From Terebella lapidaria (Eukaryota > Annelida > Polychaeta > Terebellida > Terebellidae), in contig OX424555.1 in the NCBI GenBank assembly GCA_949152475.1, positions 22,834,868 to 22,898,867 of the forward strand: 64,000 bases of DNA, written 5' to 3'. Below, piece by piece: positions 20,201 through 33,070 of the stretch. Numbering within the stretch: the first letter of the stretch is position 1; the number at the start of each line of letters is the position of its first letter. The notes under the pieces were generated by a model. The model was given only the letters and a program-made list of their open reading frames with translations. It was not told the DNA's origin and made no database searches. The position numbers were made by a program, and so were the translations under genes.

Positions 20201-23200
20201 CACTGCGTAACAGGTCGGTGATTAGCCGAGAATTTGTCCCCGAAAATATTCCTCCGCCCAACAGAGCATAAAAATGGCCCAGCAAGACACGACGAGGAAG
20301 ATTGTAATTAGCTAAGTTATGAGATTATTTACCGAGAAGCAAGAGGCGAATGAAGAACACTGGTGAGCTGTGCGGCTCTAAGACGAGGCTCCAGGGACAC
20401 GGGGTGCTGATGTCGGGAGGAAGAATGGCATCCAACAAATTGATTGTGTCTTCACTGTTATGGGGAGACCACGGACTATCTGACAAATTATGTCTTCACT
20501 GTGGATTGGTTCGGCGCCCTTATAAATTACGTCTAACAGGAAGGGATTGTTCCCAATTGCCCGACATTAATCAGGTGTAAGAGGCATTTAGGATGTGATA
20601 AATAACTGCTGCCTTGTAATCTTTTCTGTGATACTCTGCTACGGGACAGGCCACTAAAATGTTCGATTTGTACCACAACAAGTACTGCTGATGGCTATGA
20701 ACATCTGCTACATCTAATATGCCACAAAGCTTGCTCTTCTCATTAAAAACATTATTATGACTGAATTATTCCCTCTGAGACAGCAATGCATTTCCACAAA
20801 GGATGCATTCAAAGGATGCATTTTTTGCCTCTTCTAATCCAGCTAATACCGGGAGACCATAAATATACGCTCAGATGACAAAACAAGATTCAGGATAGCC
20901 TATGGATTTCCTATTTGTATAACTGTTAGTTTGTGCTATATTAGAGTTGGATGTTTCTCCCATTTATTATGGCTATGTGCTTAACCACAAATCCTACACA
21001 GATTGTCGAGTACTCAGACTCAATTGTAGACGTATTTATCATTCAGTCGAATCCCTTGGCATGATTACAGTGAAAGTTAATTTCGAGGAATCACGGCTTG
21101 ATGTATCCGGCGTGATACGCGGTCTGATATTGTGGCATGCGGGTGACAAATCCGATATCTGGCCGCGGAGGGGCCCGTGGGGGTGTGGTCTGGGTCGGAG
21201 AGACGGCGATCGCGGCCTTGGCGTTCGTCAACAGGCAGCTAAACGTATTTCTCCTGTTGCGTGCTGCTCCAGCTAACGCCATGTCACGGGATGCCACAGA
21301 TAATTGATATGTGTCGGTTCCGCTCTGGCCTAGACCCTCGTGATCTCGGTGGTCACTTCTCGGAATGTCGGCTTCTTTCCCGTGTCAGTTCTCGTTACTT
21401 TCCTACTTTTAAGGCCGTTCGTTTTTGACACTATGACTCGAGATGGAATTCGACTTGTCATCATACGGACCATTTTAAATCGGGCCACTTAATTCTTGTA
21501 ACATCTAAATCATAACAAACAGTGAAAATGTATGCATTTTATATATGTAAGCTTTTGTATTCAGGAGTATAAAGAAATAGTATTCATATCAGTGATGAAA
21601 AACACCGTACCATGGAATGGATTTTAACCGGTAGACGTACATTTATACATGTACATATGACAATATTGACAGGGTTGAGTGATCGATGAATGGTAGGCAC
21701 TGTCCCAAGAGGCAATATTGATGTTGTATTTTCCTATGTGCTGTATCAAGTTTCGAAGGACAGTAACTTACTTCCTTGACAAGTTTCGAGATGCAGTTTT
21801 GATATGCCATTACGCTGGACCAGGTTATATTGATTGTCTAAAGTGGTGCAGAAGTCGGGACATCTGCATGCCCGTGTGTGTACTGTCAGCCAGTCCGACT
21901 TGCACCCGTGTGTCTGTCACATGTCTAGGACAGTCAACACAGGGTCACGCTACAGTCAGCCACTTAATAACGCGATCAATGCTTGATGCTTTGTACAAGA
22001 CGGGAACAATTGAGCCAAATGCCAGTTAATTGTTTGCCGGGACAACACGGGCATTGAGGGTTTCAGGAGTGTACCCGCCTCGGCGTGGATAGCTGGACCC
22101 GGATATCTGGTAGTCTCATCCCTCGTCCCTCGCTGATGGAAAGCACACGCTGTATTTGTCATGGTCGACAGCCCTTAGAGACGTTTACGAGTGATTTGGA
22201 CGGCCCGGGAAGATAAAAACTAATGCCTAGTGTTGTTCCCTGGGCCCTGGGTCGTGCACTGCCGTGGAGGCACTGATCTATGGCCGCTCGACAGGTGGAA
22301 AGTTTTTTTGTCGACAATCATGAGTTTTGGGCGACATAACTCGCCGTCCGTCCTTCCTCATTGACCACCTTCGGGGAAAGGCCGGCTTGACAAGTGATTA
22401 GACGACAAATACAATTGTTGTTAGCGAGAAAGTAATAAACTCCATGACGGCCGTGTGTTCTTCCTTGCAGTAACTTCAGAGTGTTAAGGGTCTGTAAGCA
22501 ATATAAATTTGATTTATCACGAACTAACTGCCCGAGGAAGATTACGTGTGAACGGCGTGGTTTCCCTGTTCCCTGACAAATCTAGCGCGGACAGTCGAGG
22601 ATATAATGGTGACAGATGACATCGAACTGCTTGTTTAATTTAGATGAATCTAGAAACACACATTCATCCGAGATGTGCTCATCTTCACCGTAACCTTTGT
22701 GACAACCATGTATTTAACAGATGGCCAGAATGGGAAATGTCAAGAACTGTCAAACATTCCGAAAACGGAATTGAATGTTTTCAAACATTCGCGTTTTCAG
22801 GGTGTCCGTCTATCGTGTTTCGGTGCACATTTTAGGTATGGTTTTCTGAGAGACTGCAAATAATTTTGAGCGCAGTTCCAGATAGGGAGTTCAGTGGTAC
22901 AACTAGTGGAACAGTGTGTTAAAAAGTAAACACAACAAAACTGTAAACACAACACGACAAAATATATCAAGTCTCGATTTGTTATTCTTCAAATGTCATC
23001 GAACCCGGAGCTACTTATAACTGTTTTTTTTTTTTGCTAAGATACCACTATTATGATACAATATTTTATTTCCAGTTTCGGGAAAAGAAGCCAATTACGG
23101 TTCTCGTAGATCATTGGGACGTTTATTTCTCCACGAGCGGTTTTGTGGAAGTCGTACGATGAAGTGCCATCAATCCTTGCTTTGTATGGCGGCACACCCA

Positions 23201-24386
23201 CACCCAGTGACAGCGCGGCCATTGCGTCCATTTACAGTCACGTAACGAAGGTAACTAAACGGTCCCCAAATGAGAACAATGGACTAATTTAGCATTCACT
23301 TACTGTCTCCTTAAAGGCCTGGATTGCTTTGCCATAGTACAAGTAGTAAAAATGACATTTCGACATGGAGTCTTCAAGAGCTAATACCCGAAACATGCCT
23401 TGCCACCATTGACATTTGAATGTTTTATAAACTAAACATTGAGATGCAGTATTCGACCACCATGTAAAGCTGCTTTAGACATGATCCCTAGCGCCCCGGA
23501 GTTTGAATGCATTTTACTAATTGAATTGTTGCAAATGAACGTCGTTCCTCAAATTAGTTGGATTCTCTAGCAAATATAAATGTTCACATGTTCACGTCAA
23601 TGAAAAACAGTTCTGAATATCGAGTGGGCAATTCGTTTCAATTGGTCTATGATATGTTGGCATAACTATGAAGTAGACAAAAATACATAAATGCTATTGA
23701 TATTCATATACATTATGAATGTTTCTGGCATAATGCCGCTGGAATTCAACAGCACAACACATCGCTGGTAGTAGCAAATCTATAGTACGATATATTCGAG
23801 CAGACGATTGAGTGACCAGTTTTTGAAAACGAACAATAGTCTGATGTTGACATATTGTGACATATTCTTCATATTCGTATGTCGATATTGTGTGGGTTCT
23901 GTCAACCCTCGAGTGGACAGACATCTTCTTGAGTACTTTGACCGCCATCTATAGTGCGTATTATGGCCGAACATCACACATTATGAATGGCTGTGGCAGT
24001 ACCGCTGAATTTTACGACATACCTCGCAAATGTATGTTCCACTATTGGACATACATCATGAGCCTTGCGTGACTTTCGTGTGTTTATATTCATAATAGTC
24101 AGATTTCCTGCCAAGATCGTACGCCCTTCTAAACCTTATCATGATCGGATTTTGGAGTAATGAACAAAACGTTGAAGATAAAACGTAGCCTTGAATTTTT
24201 CGTACCCAATGTGTACGAATATCACATTCATCTTGTTGATCTTCATTTAGAGCAATTTATCAATTGTTGCAATATATATATTTATCCCAAGTTTGAAGTA
24301 ACAATCACTCTACATAGCCTGATTCAGCCATTGAGTTCTCCCACAAGCAAGCATGTACTGTATTAAAGTCAAGTCTATCACTTACG
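17201..24386. other. AT-rich intergenic or intronic DNA, no gene recognised
   Basis: Only short open frames with no domain, signal peptide or splice context are present. There is a short (TA)n run near 19290-19307. I found no tRNA- or rRNA-like sequence. Confidence 0.6.
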
Positions 24387-25040
24387 GATCAACTTGAAAT
24401 TGTGTTTGTCTCAATTCATAGTTCCGATGATACATGAATATTCATACGTCCATATCTTCTAGCCAATCAAAGAGCGTCAAATATTGTTCCAAAACGCAGT
24501 GATGTGTATCAAGTCCCACAAACAAACTGGCCCATGCGAGAGAACTGTGATATTTTGTGGGACCTTTTCCGCGATTGCTAAAGGGGGCGTGGCCGGTTGC
24601 TATGTTGTCGGAACTATGAATTGGGTATCATGCCGTAATTTTTCACCAAATTTCAGATTTCTATCTCAAAAATTGGAATAGTTGGCAATCTAAAACAATG
24701 TTAAATTTCAGCACCAACATGGAATTTCTGCACACAAAAAACTTTCATTCGATATACGAGTTACATATTGCTACAGAAAAAAACATATTTACTTAATATA
24801 CACTGATTATGCCTTCCGACTCCAAATCAACGCAAGAGGTTAATTCTGTACGGGCATATACACGATAAAAGACCTGAATTTGTTGAAATTTACTTGATCC
24901 CATTTTGGACTGATATTTAACATTGGGTTAGATTGCCAACTTTTTCAATTTTTGAGATAGAATTCTGAAATGTGGTGAACAATTACGGCATGATACCCAA
25001 TTTGAAACACACAAAATTTCAAGTTGATCCTATTATCCAT
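24387..25040. repeat. Foldback (large inverted repeat) element
   Basis: The sequence at about 24619-24702 (GGGTATCATGCCGTAATT... TTGGCAATCTAA) reappears inverted at about 24919-25003. The arms continue outwards to the GGATCAACTTGAAAT motif near 24387 and its inverse near 25030. The left arm is interrupted by a 202-bp MITE. Such structures are typical of non-autonomous DNA transposons; no coding sequence is present. Confidence 0.75.
24417..24618. mobile_element. 202-bp MITE nested in the foldback arm
   Basis: It has 11-bp perfect terminal inverted repeats (CATAGTTCCGA at the left, TCGGAACTATG at the right) and is flanked by AATT on both sides, as a 4-bp target duplication. Removing it in the mind restores the continuous foldback arm, so it inserted later. 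Confidence 0.75.
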
Positions 25041-26489
25041 AACAAAACTACGGCCAAAAAGCGTGTTTCACTGATGTATGAACTTGACTTTAGACAACAC
25101 CAAGTTCATTGTTCAATCAGAGTTGTTCCTAGTGCTTGGGTGAACAATTATTTTACAATTCTCGTTGTACATCAGGACCTGCATTATATAAATACTCTAG
25201 TGTTCATCTACCTAGATTACCTATTCATATACATTGTATGGACATTATCATGATCATGATACTCATATCGCACTTTGATATCTTTGTGTACTTTGCTGTT
25301 TTCGGTTTCAAGAATGTATAGTCAAATTTATTAATTGATAGCATGTGACAATAGTCTGGAGGCAACGATCACTAATTGTTTTTAATTATTCTGGATCATT
25401 CTTCGAGGTTTTTTTCGCCAATAAAACATGTGTGTATAATGATGAACATCCTGAATACACGAGAATCCGTTTTTTCCCGCTGTCAGTTGATATTTTTTCA
25501 GGCGTAAATCGGACTGTGATACGTCATAATTACAACAATTGCTGTCAGGCAGACATGAAGAAGAGTTTAGAGCAATTCTTCCCGTGTCTATTTTTGCGGC
25601 AGAGAACGTTTTCTCTGGCTCAGAGAATATTCTAACCAGTATATCTAAAATAGATACCGGGAGTACTACTATACAAGAGATATTTTTTCAAATTGATTAT
25701 GTTAGCCTGAACTGCATGACAATTTATCGCGGAATATACACACGTACAATGTTACTATTCATGAGACGGTAATCAAATCTCTTGCAGCCGTCGTGTTACT
25801 ATGAAAGCTCATTACTGGCAGATCTATGAACGTTTGCCATCTCATCATGTGGGTAAGAAACTCGTCCGCACCTTTCGGTTTGATCAAATATAAGCTTCCG
25901 AGGCCCGCAGCAGAACATATGGGCTGTGCTTTATTAATACACGATATCAATTATTGAGATGGCACATGAGATGCGTTGCGTTACACCCGCGATGTCCTTT
26001 TACGTCACCGTGTTGGACCCGCCACGCGGCCGAATATCGGCACGTATCTTACTGTAAATATTAGCATAGTGCAGATGCATATGGCATGACTAAGATACGG
26101 CATTGTTATCCTGAAATGATGAAATCTTGTGTAAGAACATCATTTGGCTATTTACTTGACTAATTAATTACTTGACTAATAATCAGCTCGAGTTATATTG
26201 TCATCTGATGTAAACTTATTGATTCATCGTTGCTCGATCATCACCTAATTATATGCCCGACTGTTTTCAGGTTACTGGACCATTTGCCCTGTCGTTGCGC
26301 CCGTCGTCGTCAGCGTCCGTCGATATTTTACCTTTAAAGCTATAACCACTTGTTTTTTGTTTTGTTTTTTTTTTGCAGTAGCTTTATTTTGTCTATAGAA
26401 TGAGAAATCATACAAATTTGGGTCTGAAACCATTATTTTATGCCTAAATTGAGTTGCCAAAACAAGATTTAAACTCGGGCCAATCAATC
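25041..26489. other. AT-rich DNA, nothing recognised
   Basis: Short open frames only, with no motif or repeat structure that I could support. Confidence 0.5.
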
Positions 26490-27780
26490 TCGCATCCATT
26501 TTTCCCTCAAAGCGGCCCGCGGTGCAGACCATTCATTCTCTATCCAGTGTTTCCAAGCACGCTTACCGGCAATTTTCTGAGTATCTGCCGTCGACCCGTG
26601 CGAACTTCCTATATTTTCTCGACAATCTTGAGATGTACTGTAAAGTTGCTAAAATGCTAAATTTGCCTGATTTTAAAATTTCTTTCTGAATGATTTGCAC
26701 AAAAATGTCTAAGAAATATTTCAAAAGGGAGGTATTTCTTAATATTTTTAATTTTTAAAATGAACGCCATGTTCAAACGAAAAATGCATCCAATTTTGAC
26801 AAATATTTTCTCAAAATCTGGGGCTTTTTTTTTTTAAATTATTATGTATAAGATTTCCCTTTATATGTGTCTTTAGGACATGTTTAAGTTTCATTGCCAT
26901 TGAATCGCCGGTCTGTCCGAAGCGGCCTTTTTGATTTTTTAGAAACCAAGTCACTATCTGTTTCAAGAATGTATATCCAGCGAATACATTTTGTTCGCCA
27001 CTGAAATAATATTCGGACTTGTATGGAGTGTTGTAAGGATTGACTTCCCAGAACACTTCAGGATAGAACTTAAATATTGGCAAATTTAAATGGAGAACCA
27101 ATATATTGCGGTGTCCAGGGTGCATTTGAATTTGACATTGACAAAATGACCTTGAAAGGTCAAAACGGCATCGATTGACGAAAAACGACGATCTTTGGAC
27201 TTCATTTTCTCGACATCTTTTTTCTCTAATTTATGCCTAGGGCTCCCCATCTGTACCTCCTGTGATGTGTAAAAGTTCCGTTGTTTTTCGACCGCCGGTC
27301 TGCATATGGCGGTCATTTGGATTTTCCAACTGGTCGGCAAAAAGTTTGGTCCGAAATCAAGTTGCGATCTGTTTTGAGCCATTTCCAGCCTAAATTAAAA
27401 AAAATCTTTTTCGCCATCGAAAATTTTTTTTGACTTGGAAATTTTCAACCACTTTTTTCTTCATAATGGAAACTGTATGGAGTGAAATCCTAGAACAAAA
27501 GCCTAGCAAGTTCAAATGGGAAATAATTATTTCAAATCATTGATTCTGAAATGATTGATTTCAATGGTGACCCTGAACTTGACCACGGTGATCTCGAAAG
27601 GTCAAAACGATAATTTGATGAAAACCACAAAAAAAAATCAGTTACGGCTTAACACTATACTACTTATTTGTCCAGTAACCTATCTTAACTTTGAGCTATT
27701 TTTCATGAATCGGAACTTTCGATCTCCGCAACAGAGGGAATCCATCCCGAACTTCTAATCTCATTTCTTCAGGTTTCATG
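26490..27780. repeat. Diverged tandem-like repeats of roughly 400-450 bp
   Basis: Blocks recur in loose order: a GCCGGTCTG-type segment (near 26910 and 27295), a CTTGAAAGGTCAAAACG / CTCGAAAGGTCAAAACG segment (near 27150 and 27595) followed by ATTGACGAAAA or TTTGATGAAAA, and T-rich connectors. Part of it (26570-26690) is also related to 55140-55260. It is non-coding and old. Confidence 0.5.
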
Positions 27781-28576
27781 GGTTTGTCGTAAAGTACTGT
27801 TTATTGATTGATTTAGTGTATATGTTTATGATGACAGTCATATCTTACAAATGAAATAAAAGCTGTTTTAGATCCCAGAAGGACTTTCACTTTTAGACAG
27901 GCCAGTATGTATGGTCATTTATCATAATATGATTTTCAACCAGATTTGTTTTTGGTAACCGGAAATGAGGAATCACAAAAAAAATTACTTGCACATCAAG
28001 AAGGGCATATTACATATTATATACTACTACATTACAGTTCCATCAAGCACTATTGGTCTAGAGGTATCGACAAAGTGCGCAGATGCGAGAAGATACCTAG
28101 AAGATGATAATGTATATTGATAGGACCTAGTCATGTTGCGTGAGAGATCCGTGCAATTTGAGCTAGTGGACACTTCCTCGAACTCGAGTAAATTCGTAGA
28201 ACGTTGTAGCATATGTCAGGTGTTAAATAGCTGATCGACCGGCAGGTAATTAGACTATATGTAACTGACACGATTGCACGACGGAGAGAAATTACCCGAA
28301 CATGAGAGAAAAATTTACACTGTCAGAAATAGTTATATTACCTCCATGTGGGCTCTTACGAGTGCGATCAAATAGAAAAAGACCCAACTGATACCTTGCG
28401 CAAATACTTCTGGAAATTTCAGTTTCATGTTCGCTCGCAGACATTTCAAGTTACAAGATATTATTGACTTTCTATTTAATACACGGAATGGCACTAGAAT
28501 GGGAAGCATGACTAACACTTTATAGCTTATTGTCTCGCACGTCCGATTGGGTCGGGTTCTCCGCATTCATGTCAGA
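27781..28576. other. AT-rich DNA between repeats and the candidate exon
   Basis: No feature is supported. If the minus-strand gene at 29.2 kb ends at 28577, this would hold its 3' untranslated region; a minus-strand AATAAA lies near 27805. Confidence 0.3.
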
Positions 28577-28840
28577 TTAAATCCCTCTGATCCTCATGAA
28601 CTCTCCAGCGTGTAACAATGCCCTTTTCTCTTTGCCAGCCTCCCCGTGTGTACTTTCCCTGTACGAATCAGTCTCGGATGGATCTACATGTGGTCCCCTC
28701 AAAGTGATAGGACCATTAAATTCCAGTAATGCCTTTGATACAGGGAAGGATATTCTATTCCAAGCCGAACCCATGGCGGAATCCATCAAATCATTTAATT
28801 GTCGTACGCCTCCAATTATAATAAAATTTAATGACCATGT
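28577..28840 (-). CDS. Possible terminal exon of a secreted peptide precursor
   Basis: An open frame follows an AG at about 28816 (minus strand ...TAATTGGAG) and ends in TAA at 28577. The peptide is charged, lacks cysteine, and near its end contains K-E-K-R followed by a 14-residue tail ALLHAGEFMRIRGI, the layout of a prohormone dibasic cleavage site. It lies 270 bases downstream of the signal-peptide exon on the same strand. Against it: the AG at the start gives a reading phase that does not fit the phase-0 donor of that exon, although an internal AAG with phase 0 (before ALLEFNGP) exists. I do not recognise the protein. The link to the upstream exon is a guess. Confidence 0.3.
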   Translation of the reverse strand, partial: TWSLNFIIIGGVRQLNDLMDSAMGSAWNRISFPVSKALLEFNGPITLRGPHVDPSETDSYRESTHGEAGKEKRALLHAGEFMRIRGI

Positions 28841-29106
28841 ATTTTTTTTCAGCAAAATATATTAGGCCTGATATTTGGACTACTATATCGATGTGAACTA
28901 TTTTTACTGGTCAGACAATACAAAAGTTTCATGTATCTATGATTCTCCTTCGCTACGTGTATAAGAATTAGAAATAAATCTAAAACATATTCTTCAAACT
29001 ACCAGTTTTACTGATTTTTCTTTACATTCTCACAAGTCTTCTTACATTAAAAACCTACATTTCGAATCTGTGGACAAAATAGAATCGGATGAAATGTGCA
29101 CATTAC

Positions 29107-29217
29107 CTCTCCCGTGAATTCTGCGACAGGTCCTCCTTGTTCGGCTGATGCAAGGTAAGAAGTTGCCAGACAACTCAACAATAGGATAACTGCCATCACA
29201 CAACCTCGGATATCCAT
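29107..29217 (-). CDS. First coding exon of a secreted protein (signal peptide)
   Basis: The ATG at 29217 sits in a strong context (ACCATGG). The 37 codons encode MDIRGC, then a hydrophobic core (VMAVILLLSCLA), then a likely signal-peptidase site after ...LASA, then EQGGPVAEFTGE. The exon stops at a good splice donor, GAG|GTAATG, in phase 0. A CCAAT box and a TATA box lie about 255-270 bases upstream on the same strand. This is therefore the 5' end of a host gene for an exported protein or peptide hormone precursor. Only the start can be read with confidence; the family is not recognised. Confidence 0.7.
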
Positions 29218-29470
29218 GGTTACACTTGGTTTGTCACTCACTGTGCGGTACACGTCGGCAACTTGGTAACTAAGTGTTGCTGGACAGTTGGAGTCCTTTA
29301 TGTGTGGGGGCTGATGTGCAAGGGAGCGGTGCGTGTCCTGGCTGTGTGTGGTACGTGTGGGTTTGTCTCGCTGGCTTGCTCTGTCCCGTGCCCCGGTATC
29401 TCACTCTGTCGTGCCTCGTGTCCGGTCGGCGGCGTCACTTCTCAGGGACGCAAAGGCACCACGCACCAAC

Positions 29471-29486
29471 TTATATAGCCAATCAG
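29471..29486 (-). promoter_or_regulatory. Core promoter: CCAAT box abutting a TATA box
   Basis: The minus strand reads CTGATTGG (inverted CCAAT) directly followed by CTATATAAG. Transcription would start near 29445, leaving a 5' untranslated leader of about 230 bases before the ATG at 29217. The local DNA is more GC-rich than its surroundings, as is common for such promoters. Confidence 0.65.
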
Positions 29487-29579
29487 ATTACGTCGGAAGA
29501 CGGCAGAACGCGCGTCACTATGGGAACAAATTCAGCTTGGGGGACAGCGGGGGTGTGTAGATCAGACGGAGTGTTTTAG

Positions 29580-32380
29580 GGCGGGAAAAATCGTGGGTGG
29601 TAAAACGGACCGAAGAGCGTCTCTATCTTTGATTCAGAAATGTTTGAGACTTTTTCTCATTCTCAAGTCTCATCGGTGATGCCCTTTTTAAATATGTTAT
29701 AAATATGAAAGCTGTTCCACCAAATGAGATACAATAGAAATTGATGAATTGTCAGCGTATGTCCCTCCGACAATCTGCCGATGACCCGGTGCTCTTATCA
29801 CTAATGCAATGCTTATGTTTCACTGGTGATTAATGGTCCGGAGCTGTGATGCTCTTTGTTTTATGGCCCTTATCGTGATTTTCCTGTTGTTGGGAAGTGG
29901 AATTCGGATACGTGTTGGAGTGGCGCGTCGTGGGACTAAGAGTTCGGGAAAGGGATACCTCTTGGTGTCCTCCGCTTGTCCAATCCCCTCACACAGAGAC
30001 ACAGAAACATGCAACAGCAACACTAGCGGTGAGAGCTCCCTAATCGATGTTGTCGCCTAAGCTGAAAATACCTGCTGCTGTCGGGCTTCCTCGTCAGTAA
30101 TAGCCTCGATCGTTAGTGAAACGACTCCGCCTCGCGTTGACCTATACCGTAATTTCAATCATCATATTGAAGAGTTCTTAACAAGAGTGGCGACCTATGT
30201 TCTCCTGTCAAAGATGCCCAACTGCAACTGTCGAGCAAAAACAAAGAATTATGCCGCTAAAATAGAATCGTACATAGATATGTCAAACCACGTACACGTA
30301 CGAGTGAGCAAATATCAAAACTTTTAAAGGTTAAAGGATGATGGTTTGAAGAAACCAGGATCTTGTATGACTGGTAGTGGGAGTTTCTCACAAACAATTT
30401 TTCTTCTGATCACTCGTATTAATACATTTTTAAAACACATTATTAATAATACACACATTTATTATTAATACACATATTTCGATATGTGGTGGTGATGATA
30501 CAGAACACGTGCCACATTGTCAGCGGTTCTATATAAGTGGAGTCAGTTCAAAAGACTGGGTGCTAGAATGTAGACACCAGGTGTACAGTGGAATTAGATA
30601 CCATACAAGTATGTTTCCCAGTCTGCTTTCTGCCAACTGAGGGAGGCTTCTACCGCCGAAGTTAAGTCCCGCTTTCAAAGATTGCGCCCTTAGGAAGCGA
30701 ATATACCGTACTGCTCCCTTCAGAAGACTTGGCCTTGCATTAATCGACCATGAAAAAACAAACCCCTGTAACGTCGAGGTATTGTCGTTTCATTCTGTCA
30801 CAGCAAATATTTTGTTCCCAAAACCACAAACAATAGTTATTTGTTTCCTCACTATTTGCCTGAAACTTTTACATGCTGGTACTTTCTGTGCTTTGTTTTT
30901 TTTTGTCAAATGCGCCTCTCACAGATGTTTAATTTTAGAAATAATTTTGCCACTAATAGTAACAAACCATATCCCCGCGTTGGTGGTGGAGTTAAAACTT
31001 ATTAGTGACTGAATAAAACAAATACAACAATTAATAGCTTCCCGGGCCGATACCAATCTTTGAGAAGCTATTTATTTTGACTTTCAAACGGACTACTTGG
31101 TGGGAAAAAGGCAACTGTTGTGGCAATCGCCGTCAAAGTGTGATTTGTGAGTGGGCTACAGTGACTGATATTCGTTCTGAGAATCTCGCCGTGGGAGAAA
31201 TCGTCATTGTACGTCATGTTCTAAGTAACAACTATTGGTTGCGACTTTACAAAAGCATTTCGAACTCACAATATCACATCGACCTCCTCGTACAAATCTT
31301 TACAGAAGCAACTGCGCGGGGACCACTCATGAAGAGTGTTGTTGTTTCCATGTTTGTTTATGTCAAAGTCAGGTTATGTAATCTTGAGTTTACGCATCAA
31401 ATGTAATTTACGAGTCGATACATGCCTCGCGTCTCCCCGTTAATACGCAGTTATGTCTCATTAGTTTGTTACAGCGAGTTTGATGTCGAAAATAGCAAAC
31501 TCATTAAATACAATAACCAACGGCATCTAGATCTATATGATCAGACTACATTGTATTCTCAAAATAACCGGAACAATTCTTTTTTTTTTATCCCAGTCGA
31601 TATATATGTGGCGGACCGGTATCACTGTAAATATACCAAATAGATTGTGACACAAACACGCCATGTCATGAAGGGCAGGTGATGTTCCTGTCCACAAACC
31701 GTAAAGTTACATCTGAGAATATCTAAGATGTCAGTCAATAATTTTTGTAGAGTCTGTATCCTGTCGCTATCTTTACACCGTTCTGTCAGGAGAAGCAATG
31801 GGCAGTCAGTTTGTTAGCGTGACCAAACATCATGAGAAAATCTTCTTTTTCTGATGCCCTCAACATAATTGTACCAACATTATGTAACTTATATTGAAAC
31901 TAGTTGATCAGTCACAAAAAAATAATATCTTGTCTAACGGACATGCATTCACTGATCAAGACTGACTAAGTAGCATGTATTCAAAAATTACCGCCATCAT
32001 CTAGATGGCCACACAATGAAGCTACAGTTTAATTATCCTCAAATACACGAGTGTCACTAATATAACGTCTTATTGGAAGTTGTTTGTTTAGAAAAAACAA
32101 GTGCATGTTCAAATGTAGTTTGATGGTGAAATATCTTCATTCTACTTTGTCCCCAGATTCTGCATGTAAATGTGGATCTTTGGGACATCAAATAAAAAAA
32201 TGAAATATTGTACACGAACATGCCAGAAAACATAGTTGCACAAGTGATATATTTGACGAACTATTTTAATTTTAAAGCATACTAATGAGCATGTTAATTA
32301 ATTATCACGGCATGGTTCTGGTAAATTAAATGAATAATTCAAGTGCATTCTCACCGAGAGATGAAAAAGAAACAACAACT
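29580..32380. other. AT-rich DNA upstream of the secreted-protein gene, no gene recognised
   Basis: A plus-strand frame at 29833-30060 starts with a hydrophobic stretch but has no promoter or splice support. A short AT-rich direct repeat (TATTATTAATA-type) lies near 30440-30480. Confidence 0.5.
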
Positions 32381-32387
32381 ACAATAT

Positions 32388-32389
<2 letters not shown>

Positions 32390-32419
<30 letters not shown>
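32390..32419. repeat. (TTG)n microsatellite
   Basis: Ten uninterrupted TTG triplets. On the other strand they read as a run of Asn codons, giving a spurious frame. Confidence 0.95.
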
Positions 32420-32449
32420 CCAGTAGATAAAACACTGTTACCCTGCATG

Positions 32450-33070
32450 AAAAAAATGTAAGTCTGTGAAATGATTGTAGATCATGTGTACGGATCAGTG
32501 TGTATGCGACGTTGTAATTAGCGAGAGCTGACGCCGGATGCTGTCGGCCTGGCGGACGAGGAAGGCAGGCGGTGTCACTCACAATGAAGGATTGCCTGAC
32601 AACTCCGTGGACACAGCCAGTTCTGAGGTCCATAGGGCCATGTCTGCCAGCAACATGATACTGGCCTGTTACCCTCCGCCTCGTGGTCGGGATCTGGTAA
32701 TAACCAAATATTGACAGGCCACGAAGTCATAAAAAGTTCTTTCTTCCAGCCATTAGACTACATGTTTGGAAGTGTGGGTCTACTGTTATACTACAGATAA
32801 TCGATACCTCAGGTTAACGCCAGTGGTATCACACCCCGTGCTACATAATATCTGGTGATGGCACCATGTCAACAAGTATTCTGTGACAATATGCCCTGGG
32901 TCGGATGTGGGTCTCGGAAATATTCCGAGTCGTTACTCATTCATACTCATCCGAGCTCCCAGCTTTTCAAAGACGTGAATCACCTCCACGAATGGAGTAA
33001 CTCGTTTTCACGGTGGCTTATAACCGCCCTCAGTTTGTCATATAGTTTCCATCAAGAATGTTTTTGTTTC
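32450..33070 (-). repeat. Inverted left-end segment of the long repeat
   Basis: Read on the minus strand, this matches parts of the direct units: the CACCAGATATTATGTAGCACGG motif (here near 32860-32830) and the GACAGGC...TTGGTTATTACCAGATC motif (here near 32720-32690). The stretch 32520-32640 matches 61200-61290 in opposite orientation. The array therefore flips direction near 33.07 kb. Confidence 0.7.

Noticed and set aside
17201-24386. Search for tRNA, rRNA or SINE promoter boxes
   Set aside because: No cloverleaf or convincing A/B box pair was found; GGTTCGA-like words elsewhere (for example near 42083) belong to the long repeat.
29833-30060. Plus-strand frame with a hydrophobic start resembling a signal peptide
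   Set aside because: No promoter, splice or conservation support; the downstream sequence is low in coding character.
32379-32633. 84-codon frame ending in a run of Asn
   Set aside because: The Asn run is the (TTG)n microsatellite read on the other strand, and the rest is long-repeat DNA.
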